Assembly (NCBI GenBank): GCA_030435675.1
Contig: CM059624.1
Coordinates: forward strand, 15,710,769-15,774,768
From: Steinernema hermaphroditum
Lineage: Eukaryota > Nematoda > Chromadorea > Rhabditida > Steinernematidae
DNA: 64,000 bases
Direction of reading: 5' to 3'
Both the position numbers and the translations under genes were made by a program. This document shows positions 57,601 to 64,000 of the stretch, piece by piece. The notes under the pieces are model-generated. The model was given only the letters and a program-made list of their open reading frames with translations, was not told the DNA's origin and ran no database searches. The stretch's first letter is position 1. Each line of letters begins with the position of its first letter.

Positions 57601-59546
57601 GATGAAGGAAAGAAACGACTATGTTTTCGGGTAGACAGACTATGGTTTTTATGGAGAATTGGGGGGCTACTGGGCACCAGTGAAACAGGAACTTGGATCT
57701 AGGAAATGATCCAGAAAGGCACGAATCGGGGCAACATTCACATGCTTATAACAGAACCAGAAGTTGAGAAACCGCTCCCGATCGTAATATTTCATACTCG
57801 ATCCAGAGGATGCTGGGCTATAATTTGATGAGCTAGTTTAAGAGTTTAAGAGCTAGTTCAAGCACATATGGGTATCGGAACTTTATTTCTTGACCCTCTC
57901 TTACTTCGTGGTTTTCGCTTCTGAACTATAAAGATGTAGGCTCGCTGCCATCTCAATTAGACAAGCCAAACACAGGCTGGGAACCTAGCAAAGAATGGAA
58001 CACCTAGAAGGGCTTTGAACCTACAGCAAAGAATGCAACACTTAGAAAGTTAGTCATGAATCTCTGAACATGAAATCGATTGCGACAAATCACTCCCTTC
58101 ACTATTCGTTTCAATTTTATGAGTATGTGTAATTATTGGCTTCATATCCCGGATGACTGGTCATTATTCTAACCAGTCAAAGAACGCATACGTGTGCATT
58201 GGCGTTCACCATTCGCCTTATCAATGGTTTCGGTTTTCGTCGTACAACTGGACATACTTCTAATGAGAACATCAGAGGAACATCAACCTGATAAAGAGTT
58301 CGTCTCCTGCCGTACAATTGGGTGGGAACAGTGAAAACCGGGCACTTTCTAAACATCCTATAAATTAGCCATGTTTACTCCTAGGGCATAATCGATGAGC
58401 GCGTTTCTGAGTATAATTAACTCTCAACCCCAAAATAGAGGCCAAATGTGCAAAAAAATGAACATTCGATTCCCAAAAAGTACGATTTTCTAAAAGCCAA
58501 GTAGCCCTGCGGGCGGCAAGATTCGTGCTCATAAAAGAGGTTAAAAATCATTCAAAAACTGCATATGAACGCACGTCCTAGCTCCTAGCTTGAAGCGGTA
58601 AGATTTTAGCTATCTGTGTGGCTCATTGCGAACGCGTTTCGTTTGTAAGCGGGTGGTGTCGGGTTCGGTTCCCCTCGCGGTCCTTGTTTTGTGTGGGTGT
58701 TTTCCAACAGACCCGTCGGTTCTCCGTTTATAAACAGGGGTTGTCATGGTTAAAGGCGCTACACACCGATCGGGATGCATCTGCCTAGAGGAACTTATTT
58801 CATCCATCTTATTTTAACGGACACCATGTTTTAGAACATCAAATCGTTATGACCACGACGACAGTCTATCCGTCCCCACACCGGCCTGCGACTTCGTCCT
58901 GAACAGCCTCTTCGCCGAGTGCTACGCCGTCCTCTACACGATCTGCTCGGTGAGCTGCGCCGAGATGGACCGAAAGTACTGGGAACGCGTTCTCTACCTC
59001 AACGCCCACACGGACGTCAAGCTGCTCACCTACCTCGAAGTCGATAGAGACCTGTGGCCGATCGACATTGAAGACGCTAGCGATCTTGACGCCCCGATGG
59101 TAGACCAAACACTTTGCCGGCTACCGTAATCCTCAAACCGGTTTAGATCAGGGCGACGGCTCGGAAGAAGTTCTATAAGTCAGCTATTCACACAATGCAA
59201 CGACTCAGTTGTGAATATAACCCAACGGCTAAGCTGGCTATTTTGGCCGAAACTTTCTCCGAAATTTCTACCGTAATTCATCATAACCAAGCCATCCTAA
59301 CCGTTACCCTTTTAGTGTGTAAGTCGCTTCGCCTTAGCAGGCTCCGAGCACGTCTGGAGCAGCGACGACCTCCTTCCAGCGTTCATGTACGTCGTCGTCC
59401 GAGCCCAGATCCAGCATCTCGGCGCCGAAATCCGCCTCATCGAAGACTTTTCTCCGCACCTCAGAGGCGCCGGCCAGATCGAGCTGATGTTCACGATGCT
59501 CAAAGCCAGTTTTGTACATATCTGCACGGAGAAGAGTCTCCCATGA
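18856..59546 (+). CDS. ALS2: ALS2/alsin homologue, Rab5-type guanine nucleotide exchange factor (21 exons)
   Basis: Endosomal GEF: alsin's VPS9 domain activates Rab5, and its DH/PH pair is linked to Rac. The gene spans 40.7 kb and encodes 1559 aa (human alsin has 1657). Exons: 18856-19002, 19050-19306, 19353-19529, 19782-20372, 20414-20591, 20641-20814, 20859-21337, 21534-21699, 43089-43205, 44709-44864, 45399-45763, 45806-45964, 46009-46166, 46211-46320, 48707-48927, 48980-49162, 49207-49461, 50515-50679, 58835-59099, 59147-59272, 59316-59546. Phase agrees at all 20 junctions and no stop intervenes. Domain order is RCC1-like (1-510), DH-like (550-760), PH-like (765-880), MORN (900-1150), middle region, VPS9 (1350-1559). 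Weak points: exon 6 uses donor GTCTGT; exon 8 could end at 21714 (GTAAAC), adding five residues; exon 19 has a second in-phase acceptor about 26 nt further on; the ATG is simply the first suitable one. Intron 8 is 21.4 kb and houses two antisense genes. Confidence 0.93.
21715..23878. other. Intronic stretch with degenerate GACCGTCCC-type repeats
   Basis: 21.7-23.4 kb shows nothing recognisable. 23440-23810 is a run of loosely repeated words (ACCGTCCC, TTTAAACCGT, GGGATTT, GGGACGGT, GAACGATTGAAAT) in both orientations, each unit 30-60 bp. Similar words are at 590-725, 1855-1900 and 31485-31530. It is an old, strongly diverged repeat. Confidence 0.5.
23879..24667 (-). CDS. Small secreted or GPI-anchored PA-domain protein (5 exons)
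   Basis: 185 aa; exons 24667-24602, 24498-24364, 24320-24265, 24226-24023, 23975-23879, all junctions in phase, introns 103, 43, 38 and 47 nt. Exon 1 encodes a signal peptide, MYLLLLLLACFPWSASPF, beginning two bases after a CATTTACAG acceptor, consistent with SL trans-splicing. Residues about 30-140 form a protease-associated (PA) domain: GADINAFKSIGCAVW, then DNYFAVVPSANCCFSKKAYN, then RFNALIVYNDPGL, then VVKIPVAMVDFD. It ends with a 16-residue hydrophobic stretch (NIVCLFLILCLLLYSL) running to the stop, as in a GPI-attachment signal or tail anchor. No RING or protease domain follows, unlike RNF13/Goliath-type or peptidase PA proteins. Exon 2 uses a weak donor (GTCTAG). It lies wholly inside ALS2 intron 8, antisense. 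Function unknown; PA domains usually mediate protein contacts. Confidence 0.8.
24525..24582. repeat. Dispersed repeat copy inside intron 1 of the PA-domain gene
   Basis: CAGAGCCGGCTC and GGAGTCGGCATCTCTGC match 9150-9195. This insertion accounts for more than half of the 103-nt intron, the longest in that gene. Confidence 0.65.
24668..26300. other. Intronic/intergenic stretch between the two nested genes
   Basis: It contains a 13-bp perfect inverted repeat with a 14-nt loop at 24852-24891 (ATAGCTTCTCTCA / TGAGAGAAGCTAT). Otherwise I see no gene, RNA or mobile element. Confidence 0.5.
26301..26306 (-). terminator. Poly(A) signal AATAAA of the secreted cysteine-rich gene
   Basis: TTTATT on the plus strand lies about 350 nt past the stop codon and just beyond the cluster of UGUACAUA elements. 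This places that cluster inside the 3' UTR. Confidence 0.6.
26336..26618 (-). promoter_or_regulatory. Cluster of Pumilio/PUF-type UGUANAUA sites in a 3' UTR
   Basis: Read on the transcript strand, UGUACAUA occurs at 26598-26591, 26565-26558, 26526-26519, 26475-26468 and 26343-26336, with a UGUACAUU variant near 26618-26611. All lie between the stop codon at 26657 and the AATAAA at 26301. UGUANAUA is the canonical PUF-protein site. Several copies sit in a repeated context (CUCUUUGUACAUA or CUCUGUACAUA), so the array may have grown by local duplication. Confidence 0.65.
26657..27567 (-). CDS. Secreted cysteine-rich nematode protein (3 exons)
   Basis: I do not recognise the family. Exons 27567-27447, 27398-26950, 26902-26657, in phase, introns 48 and 47 nt; 271 aa. 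A signal peptide is clear (MNALLVASILVSAVLAAP). The middle (about residues 45-180) is acidic, Pro/Val/Glu-rich and probably disordered, with EQFVPPPDAGEAPKFTGSF. The C-terminal 80 residues are compact and cysteine-rich: CRMVGC, QQCHQ, NGC, then CQICCDC near the end, ten cysteines in all, an extracellular disulfide pattern. Exon 2 onwards is GC-rich at third positions, as in a highly expressed gene. A TATA box lies about 115 nt upstream, and the 3' UTR has a UGUACAUA cluster. The gene lies antisense inside ALS2 intron 8. A cuticle or matrix role would fit but is not shown. Confidence 0.87.
27680..27686 (-). promoter_or_regulatory. TATA box of the secreted cysteine-rich gene
   Basis: TATAAAA on the minus strand (context GTCATATAAAACCG) about 115 nt upstream of the start codon, in a GC-rich flank. 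Confidence 0.6.
30245..30420. repeat. Composite dispersed repeat, fullest copy
   Basis: Two modules adjoin: GCAGAGATG with GAGCCGGAGTCAGCTCGGCTC, and GCGACAGTTCGCACGGAACGG with GCGAAGAGAGCGCAG and CGAGAGACAAAGGGCA. The same modules occur together near 34.9, 38.5-38.95 (one block inverted) and 55.0-55.3 kb, and singly elsewhere. No coding capacity; probably a short non-autonomous element. Confidence 0.65.
38460..38960. repeat. Two inverted copies of the composite dispersed repeat
   Basis: GTGCGAAGAGAGCGCAGACG at 38489 and its reverse complement around 38770-38800 (GTCTGCGCTCTCTTCG) face each other. The flanking modules (GGCTCTGG..., AGTTGGCTTCACTGATC) are like those at 55.2 kb. Confidence 0.6.
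40740..40801. repeat. Nested inverted repeats
   Basis: GTTACTGGT (40740-40748) pairs with ACCAGTAAC (40775-40783), and GGTTAACCGAA (40746-40756) pairs with TTCGGTTAACC (40790-40800). The left arms overlap by three bases, so the two stems compete. Confidence 0.6.
42262..42623. repeat. Dispersed element copy (partner at 48185-48430)
   Basis: Collinear with the first half of the 48.2-48.6 kb element from GATTTACACGATTTATC to GAGACGGTGGAAC, about 95% identical by eye. An extra block of roughly 110 bp (about 42300-42412) is absent from the other copy. Open frames here are not conserved beyond the repeat. Confidence 0.75.
43089..46320 (+). CDS. ALS2: ALS2 exons 9-14: end of DH, PH-like domain, MORN repeats
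   Basis: Exon 9 (43089-43205) stands alone inside introns of 21.4 and 1.5 kb. It was placed because its phase is 0/0, it has a GTGTTTCAG acceptor and GTGAGT donor, and RWRALEHQIETE with TFRFWNRTT aligns without gaps to alsin's DH end. Exons 10-11 give the PH-like part: ALRKTDRLLLWLADN, TTLAVFSDTIAVVQ, PLVWLEP, VRTPESDFDIEFFD. MORN motifs follow: YVGSWQLGKPHGLGV, YPDGKTYKGHF (exon 11), YGDGSSYEGY with GLRHGHG and YVGSWREGVKHGYG (exon 13), YLGMWQDGLKHGLG (exon 14). Introns between exons 11 and 14 are 42-44 nt. A 534-nt intron (44865-45398) contains a tRNA-Thr gene and a tRNA pseudogene. Confidence 0.92.
43206..44708 (+). other. 1503-nt intron 9 of ALS2
   Basis: GTGAGT to GATGTTTCAG. I see no gene, RNA or clear repeat in it. 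Confidence 0.7.
45154..45225 (+). tRNA. tRNA-Thr (anticodon TGT)
   Basis: A 72-nt cloverleaf with acceptor GCCGGTT/ATCCGGC (one T-T mismatch at pair 6-67), D arm GCTC/GAGC, anticodon stem TCTGT/ACAGA with loop CTTGTAA, and T arm GTAGG/CCTGC (one G-T pair). Anticodon TGT reads ACA, threonine. It sits in the sense orientation in the ALS2 intron between exons 10 and 11, with an AT-rich T-run downstream. The two stem imperfections hint at slow decay, but the gene still looks usable. Confidence 0.9.
45308..45374 (-). pseudogene. Decayed tRNA-Thr-like pseudogene
   Basis: The plus-strand sequence GGGATCGGGTCTGTGACC, then TTCTTTTTACCAGA, then TATGAGCTAAAACAAC lines up base for base with the reverse complement of the tRNA-Thr genes, but the acceptor stem no longer pairs and the T and D arms are mutated. 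It stands 82 bp from, and opposite to, the tRNA-Thr(TGT) gene. Confidence 0.75.
46321..48706 (+). other. 2386-nt intron 14 of ALS2
   Basis: GTAAGA to ATTTCCAG. It contains the 404-bp inserted element at 48188-48591. AGGAAAGGAGTCC and GGAAAGGAGTCCGCAA (about 46633 and 46745) mark a small diverged duplication. Nothing else is recognised. Confidence 0.7.
48174..48605. mobile_element. 404-bp inserted element flanked by 14-bp direct repeats
   Basis: CTTGTAGAAAAGAT occurs at 48174-48187 and again at 48592-48605, exactly bracketing sequence with relatives elsewhere: its left half at 42262-42623 and its right part at 1-110. The match with 42.26 kb begins at essentially the same left border. This is the structure of an insertion with a 14-bp target-site duplication, as made by retroposed short elements. 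There is no transposase or poly(A) tail, and its internal GC-rich frames are short. Confidence 0.65.
48707..50679 (+). CDS. ALS2: ALS2 exons 15-18: last MORN-like repeats and middle region
   Basis: Exon 15 has a MORN-like unit (DYEGDFENVGVPSGRGALQV) and FLRIEGSISG, aligned with alsin's final MORN repeats. Exon 16 carries LPDDKWMDIFAQFE and DAKTLWNNLVGSLAKI, matching alsin's conserved ADEKW...W-NIA segment. Exon 17 has GVHPLHRLLKGITEVFTCSY, matching the [20 protein letters not shown] region. Exon 18 encodes RRLFVNLPAIDDMYEG and then a Ser/Asp-rich linker (DSDASDTPSAESAVTSSSGG) leading to VPS9. Introns: 52, 44 and 1053 nt. Confidence 0.92.
50975..51046 (+). tRNA. tRNA-Thr (anticodon CGT), second copy
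   Basis: A 72-nt cloverleaf with acceptor GCCGGTT/AATCGGC (one G-T pair), D arm GCTC/GAGC, anticodon stem TCTGT/ACAGA with loop CTCGTAA, and T arm GCAGG/CCTGC with loop TTCAAAC. Anticodon CGT, threonine. The T loop TTCAAAC differs from TTCGATC in the other two. It lies in the sense orientation in ALS2 intron 18. Confidence 0.93.
55005..55460. repeat. Composite dispersed repeat plus two tandem-like module copies
   Basis: GTTGCGACTGTTCGCAAGGAGCGG and GAGAGCGCAGACGATCAGAG (55018-55070) are followed by two copies of the second module: CAATTGAGCCGAACTGGA, AAATTGGGAAATTT and CAGCTTCA at 55216-55268 and again at 55395-55449. Confidence 0.7.
58612..58682 (+). ncRNA. tRNA-like Pol III element (degenerate tRNA or SINE head)
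   Basis: TGGCTCATTGCG (58619-58630) resembles an A box and GGTTCGGTTCC (58662-58672) is a near-consensus B box, 31 nt apart as in a tRNA. TTTGTAA sits where an anticodon loop would be (TGT, Thr-like), but the anticodon and acceptor stems do not pair properly. Confidence 0.35.
58835..59546 (+). CDS. ALS2: ALS2 exons 19-21: VPS9 domain
   Basis: The catalytic Rab5-GEF module of alsin. Exon 19: LNSLFAECYAVLYTICSV and MDRKYWERVLYLNAHTDVKL, matching LYPPLFMLYAL and IYWECVLRLNKQPDI in alsin. Exon 20: FYKSAIHTMQRLSCEYNPTA, then KLAILAETFSEIST. Exon 21: VWSSDDLLPAFMYVVVRAQI, HLGAEIRLIEDF and IELMFTMLKASFVHI, the hallmark VPS9 D-LLP-F-YV--A and L-AE---IEDF motifs, where the Asp and Tyr needed for Rab5 exchange are present. 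The stop is at 59544, a few residues after the family's usual end. The domain is intact; introns are 47 and 43 nt. Confidence 0.95.
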
Positions 59547-59622
59547 GTTGTGATCATTGTGATAGAGTGTGGTCGGGTATCTTGTGCAGCATTTCATGGC
59601 AAACCTGTGAAGTAAGAGCTTA

Positions 59623-59628
59623 AATAAA
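59623..59628 (+). terminator. Poly(A) signal AATAAA of ALS2
   Basis: AATAAA 77 nt past the ALS2 stop codon, giving a short 3' UTR. Confidence 0.7.
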
Positions 59629-62600
59629 CTTTATCACTTTGTTCTCGAATGTAGAGTACACATTGCTTTACCAATGTAGTCCTCGGTGAGTGTGCCCTTA
59701 AGGCTAGAAAAGTTTCTCTGAAATTCTGACGTCTAACCTCCGCAACGCTGTACGAGAAGTTGGTCCTGGGACTGCAGTAGCCGTACTTTCAAGGAATTCA
59801 GGAGTTCTCGACTGCTCGGTGATCTGCACCTTGTTGTCCACTGGGTGTCCGAAGCTTCGGCCACCCAAACCCAAAAATTTCCGGTGGTACAGGAGTTAAA
59901 GAGGGACAAACAGGGATACAGCTCAGACCGATTTCGGAGTTTTCAATGGCCTACTCTGGGTTGTGCCAATGGACACCCGGTCAGTTTGCGCGAAGGGTCA
60001 GTTTGAGGGAATAGGATATAATGGACACTTCAGAAGAATTGCTCACAACGGAATCCTAATATTTATTTTACCAATTGCATAGTATAAATTGAATGAATTC
60101 TCACATTTCTAGATTACGCACAGAAAATAACGCAAGTTCGCGCGAAACCGATGTAATTTCAAAACTGATGCCAAGATTCTCGCAAACCGACCGGAACCCG
60201 TGCCGATGATTACCCCAGGTTTTTTTTTTGTCTAAATCCTCTTCTTGATTCGGGTACCCGACCCGAAAACCCGAACCCCAACCTTCAACGCTACTCACAG
60301 ATAACGCACCAGCATCGGCAAACTCAAAGCAGATCACAAGCAATATTTCTACCGTGTACGTTTCCAAAGATTGAAACTTCTTGACTACTGACTGCATTGG
60401 CTGAATGTGTCATCTCGACGGTCATCGGCGTCTTCCCTGGAATGTTCGGATATTTTGCGTTAGGTTTGTTCAAGTCCCTTCCGTTTACCTGTTTTTCTAA
60501 AGTATGGATAAGTCGTTATTTTGCTAATTTTTGTGCGACTTTTTAGGTCCACGTTTGGTTTCTATTTCCGTAAAGCAGAAAGGAGCTCGTGAAGTCGATA
60601 TGTGGGCATAGTAGCTGTTGGGATTACCCACATGACCCACTGCCTGATACAGTACTTTGAGAAAGCACAGATCACTTTTTCACATTCGGGAGTCGCCGAC
60701 GCATTCGCTGGAAGTTTCTTTTTCGACATGCCTCTCAAATTAATGAGCCTGCAGCGCCGAACGTGTCCTTGCGCCACCACTAACTGACCAACGATCGCGA
60801 CTTCCAATGATACATCCCGTCCGCACACATTATTCATCACCGTCCGACGGACAACGACGAATCGATCAAAGATTCGGCGCCCTATTCCGTGCCAACTGTC
60901 ATCAGAGAACGGAACTGCAACGTTTTAGGATTCTGGGTACAAAGAGCACCCTGTGAGAAAAAGCACCATCATCACTTGGTTGTTTGTTTTTTGAGTGCAT
61001 GCGAAGAAGGCGACGCAGCCTTAAAAGCGCCTTAGGCGACCAAAGATCAAGGCGGGTTTACAGCACGAGTCGTCTTGTGGCGTGTCTGTCGCCGAGACAT
61101 CGCGAGCAGCGCAAGCCGATGGCCCTGCTGAGGCGCGCTGTGCTGCTGCAGAAGTTCGGGGGAAGCCCTCAGTTCTCGCTGCGTCGCCGCGGCGTTTAGG
61201 TCGCCGTAATCGCTTTATTGTTCGACGGGGGAGGTTGTATAGCGTCGTGGGCAGCTGTGGCAGATGACATCATGGGAGAGCGTCTGCGGAGATGTGCAAA
61301 TTTGTGGCGTGATATTGTTGAATGTTTTCGCTTTTGATCGTGTTTTCTGCAAATACTCGCGTGTTCCGACCACTGCGTTCGCTTTGAATGTGTTCGAAAC
61401 AGTCTTGTAACTTGATAGTATGAGAAAGCGTTCTTTATTTTCCATGTGGCCGTATCAAGAGAGCGCAATGTCATTAATTAAGATGAATGTACAATAGTAT
61501 TCAATTTAAAAACCCCGCCATCTGTTCAAAATTTGCAAAGGGACTGTCAAATGAGATTGTATACGGGTTTTAAAGTGGGCAATGAGGATATATTGAAATT
61601 CTGAACCTAAGAAAAATAAGCGAAGAGCCGGTGGGTCGTTGGAACGACCCTGGCGAACTACAAATAAAGCACATTAAAACGACGCTAAATCGCTTGCAGT
61701 CACGTTGACTGAAACTTGTGATTGCGTAGCATCTACGATTTTCCGTTTATTTCTCCTTCTTGTGAATTCAAATAAACGAAAACATTGCTCTCTGCAAGAA
61801 TACTTCAATCGGCTTTTCGTTCCATGCCGTTAAATGCCATAGCCATCTCCTATTTCATTTTTTTTGCTCATTGTGTACATTGACGTGCGGCCTAATGATT
61901 TTGTTAGGGATACGACTCTGCAAAGATGGCATTATGAAGAACGCTTTTTTCTTCCTGGTTTTCCACTTCATCTGAGGAAAGAGTGTCTTGCAACAAAGTG
62001 CAAAGAGCGCAAATACAAATTTGTATTCCAAGCATTTTTGCTTGATAGCTATCCACACTTCTGATAGACTGTCCCTCTCCGTATTCCTGTAGATCGCGGG
62101 ATTTCTTTGCATCGCCGCCCTAATTTTGGCGCTTTGAACTTTCGTCATTGGAACGGAAGTATCCCCCTGACATCACCATTTCGATCCGACGTGTCTCCCG
62201 CTCTTCGCTCTTCCTAAAACTAGTTCTCCACTCTCAGTTTTGTCTCCATCTTCTCCATCCACGACGTGTGAACGGGCCGGGTGCGTTTTGTTGTTCGCCA
62301 GCCGTTTTGGCGGTGGCGGAACTGTTTACTCTGGCGCGGAGAGGCGATCCTCTCCGGCCGTATCGACTTTCTCTTCGTGGGGCCCACCGCAAACGCGGTG
62401 ACTCCTTTGATGTCTGCTTGTGAGTCAGGGTGATAAATGCGCCATTTGTGATAATATCGTAGTACTACAGCGCCTTAGGCAATTCGTGTGTGCGTGATTA
62501 TAGTATAACCCACCCTATTCAGAACGTTCTCCACGTTTATGATTGTTCAATTTTAAGTATCTTTCTGGTTTGCCGTGTCCGGATTTTCATCGCTATCTGT

Positions 62601-62642
62601 GCAAAGGTGCACATCAAAACACGGAAGACGGCTACATGACAT

Positions 62643-62898
62643 AATCGTCGTTAAAAAATCGTCACCGACAAAATCGTCACCGACAAAATCGTCATTCAAA
62701 AATCGTCATTACAAAAATCGTCATTTTACAAAAATCGTCATTTTCAAAAATCGTCATTTTACAAAAATCGTCATTTTCAAAAATCGTCATTTTACAAAAA
62801 TCGTCATTTTACAAAAATCGTCATTTTACAAAAATCGTCATTTTACAAAAATCGTCATTTTACAAAAATCGTCATTTTACAAAAATCGTCATTTTTAC
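62643..62898. repeat. 17-bp minisatellite, about 16 copies
   Basis: Unit AAAAATCGTCATTTTAC, with a CGTCATTTTC variant at copies 7 and 9 and CGTCACC variants in the first copies. The right half is nearly perfect. The array keeps a frame open (repeating FTKIVIF/KNRH), which is not coding evidence. Confidence 0.9.
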
Positions 62899-64000
62899 AA
62901 ACACACCATCGAAACAGGCACACCATCGAAAACTAAAAAAACTTACTCGATGGACTCACTTTTTGTTTTTTTTTTACAAAGGCCTAGCGCATAAAACGAA
63001 TCGTTTAGAAGGAAGGACAAAGCCATCAAAAACTTCCGACCCTATTGATCTCCATTAAGGTGATTTGATGTGGCGTTTTAAAGCTGTTTTCCTCTGTTTT
63101 ATGGATCTGTTACCCTCTATTGGCTCCTACGAGCCGCGCTTAAGATCCGATATTAGTATCGTTGAGGCTGCGTTCTCCACTTCACTTTTCGGCGCCGGTG
63201 TGTCTCCCTGCTTCTCTAAAAATAAACCGTGTATTTAGCGACGTCAGTTTTATTTACTCTGTTAAGCACACACAACAGAGGCGGATGGAAAAATCGTAAC
63301 GTTGGTTTTCGATGTGAATCGTGCACATATTCAACTTTGGGTTATCCTATTCGCCAGACTAATTGCGCATCCTGTTGAATATCCACCACGAAGCATCATG
63401 TTCCTCAGTCAGAAGCAGCCATCCGGTCTCAATCGAATCGATTCTTCTGCCAAGGACAACGGCGACGAACGGGTTTGAGCAATTTCGAAAATTGCGTGCA
63501 TCGTCATTTCGAGGTCACCTTGAAATGAATTCTCCGTCACATTTCCTTCCATGACGTTGCCGTGCTAATTTAGTTTTTTTTTCTAGAAAATCCTGCCAGA
63601 AATTGGTATTTTGCTTGACATGTTACATTTTTCTGACGAGATTCAGTTGAATAGCTTTGTACAGTTATGAGCTTAGCTGTTGAGGTGTTCGACCCAGATA
63701 AAGTACTCGAAAGGTTAGGGTGCCTAAATCCAGAAATTTTACTTCTGTGATCATCTGCGCTCTCTAAGAACTGTACCATGAGACAGTCCCGCTGGAGACC
63801 AATTCCCGCAACCCACAGTTATGCCACCTGTATGCGCTGTGGAAATGGACGCGTTTCGTTTTTTTTTGGGGCGTATCACATTCACAGTTATGGTCTTGAA
63901 GAGAAGTGTTGAGAACCAAAATAAAACGGCAAGCAAGGCGCTCATATTCTTCCAGAAAGTTCCCTCAAGAAGACCATTTGGAAGATCTCGAATCAGATGA

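Larger units (their letters stand above)
50680..58834 (+). other. 8.2-kb intron 18 of ALS2
   Basis: GTGAGT to ATGTTTTAG. It contains the tRNA-Thr(CGT) at 50975, a tRNA-like Pol III element near 58619, composite repeat copies near 55.0-55.5 and 56.27-56.33 kb, and GC-rich patches at about 51.8-52.2, 52.8-52.9 and 57.0-57.5 kb. I looked for missing ALS2 exons here; the neighbouring exons align to alsin without a gap, so none is required. Confidence 0.75.
59547..64000. other. ALS2 3' UTR and gene-free right end
   Basis: After the ALS2 poly(A) signal I find no gene I can support. Short open frames near 60602, 60984-61199 (basic, ends MALLRRAVLLQKFGG...) and 61864-62064 have no recognisable domain or splice partners. 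A degenerate CCCGACCCGAAAACCCGA patch lies at about 60240-60290 and a minisatellite at 62643-62898. Confidence 0.45.

Noticed and set aside
60984..61199. Small basic open frame ending near MALLRRAVLLQKFGG
   Set aside because: Considered as a mitochondrial leader or a last exon, but no partner exon or family match is visible.
62575..62994. 139-codon frame and a possible CRISPR-like array
   Set aside because: The repeats are contiguous 17-bp units without unique spacers, in a eukaryotic genome; it is a minisatellite.

Overview
The window is a nematode nuclear genome segment. The introns I could resolve are mostly 38-52 nt with TTTCAG/TTTTAG-type 3' splice sites, start codons sit directly behind trans-splice-like acceptors, and the proteins are animal families (alsin, the complex I MWFE subunit, MADF-BESS, PA domain). 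I cannot name the species. Coding sequence is sparse: most of the 64 kb is intron or degenerate repeat. Nearly all genes below were rebuilt by joining exons whose reading phases match, not from single open frames.

Layout. 1-4759 holds old repeats and no gene. 4760-4831 is a tRNA-Thr(CGT) on the minus strand. 5340-10124 (minus) is a four-exon MADF-BESS DNA-binding protein with a 4-kb first intron and a GC-rich 5' flank. 10.6-15.5 kb is a repeat field: two diverged tandem duplications, a 681-bp perfect (TTC)227 tract, a Tc1/mariner relic, two identical 120-bp direct repeats and an aldo-keto-reductase-like fragment. 15566-15903 (minus) is a two-exon RING-H2 protein. 16.4-17.0 kb is a 311-bp tandem duplication. 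17396-18457 (plus) is NDUFA1/MWFE of respiratory complex I, split by an 843-nt intron.

The dominant gene is an ALS2/alsin homologue on the plus strand, 18856-59546: 21 exons, 1559 codons, with RCC1-like repeats, DH-like, PH-like, MORN repeats and VPS9 in the same order as vertebrate alsin. One 21.4-kb intron (21700-43088) holds two complete multi-exon genes on the opposite strand: a small signal-peptide/PA-domain protein with a hydrophobic C-terminal tail (23879-24667), and a secreted cysteine-rich protein (26657-27567) with a TATA box and a 3' UTR carrying five perfect UGUACAUA Pumilio-type sites before its AATAAA. Two further tRNA-Thr genes (TGT, CGT), a tRNA pseudogene and a tRNA-like Pol III element lie in other ALS2 introns.

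Functionally the genes are unrelated (Rab5-type GEF, respiratory chain, transcription factor, ubiquitin ligase, two secreted or surface proteins). The main structural interest is the ALS2 locus, with its nested antisense genes and repeat-laden introns. 59.6-64 kb holds the ALS2 poly(A) signal, a 17-bp minisatellite and no gene I can support.
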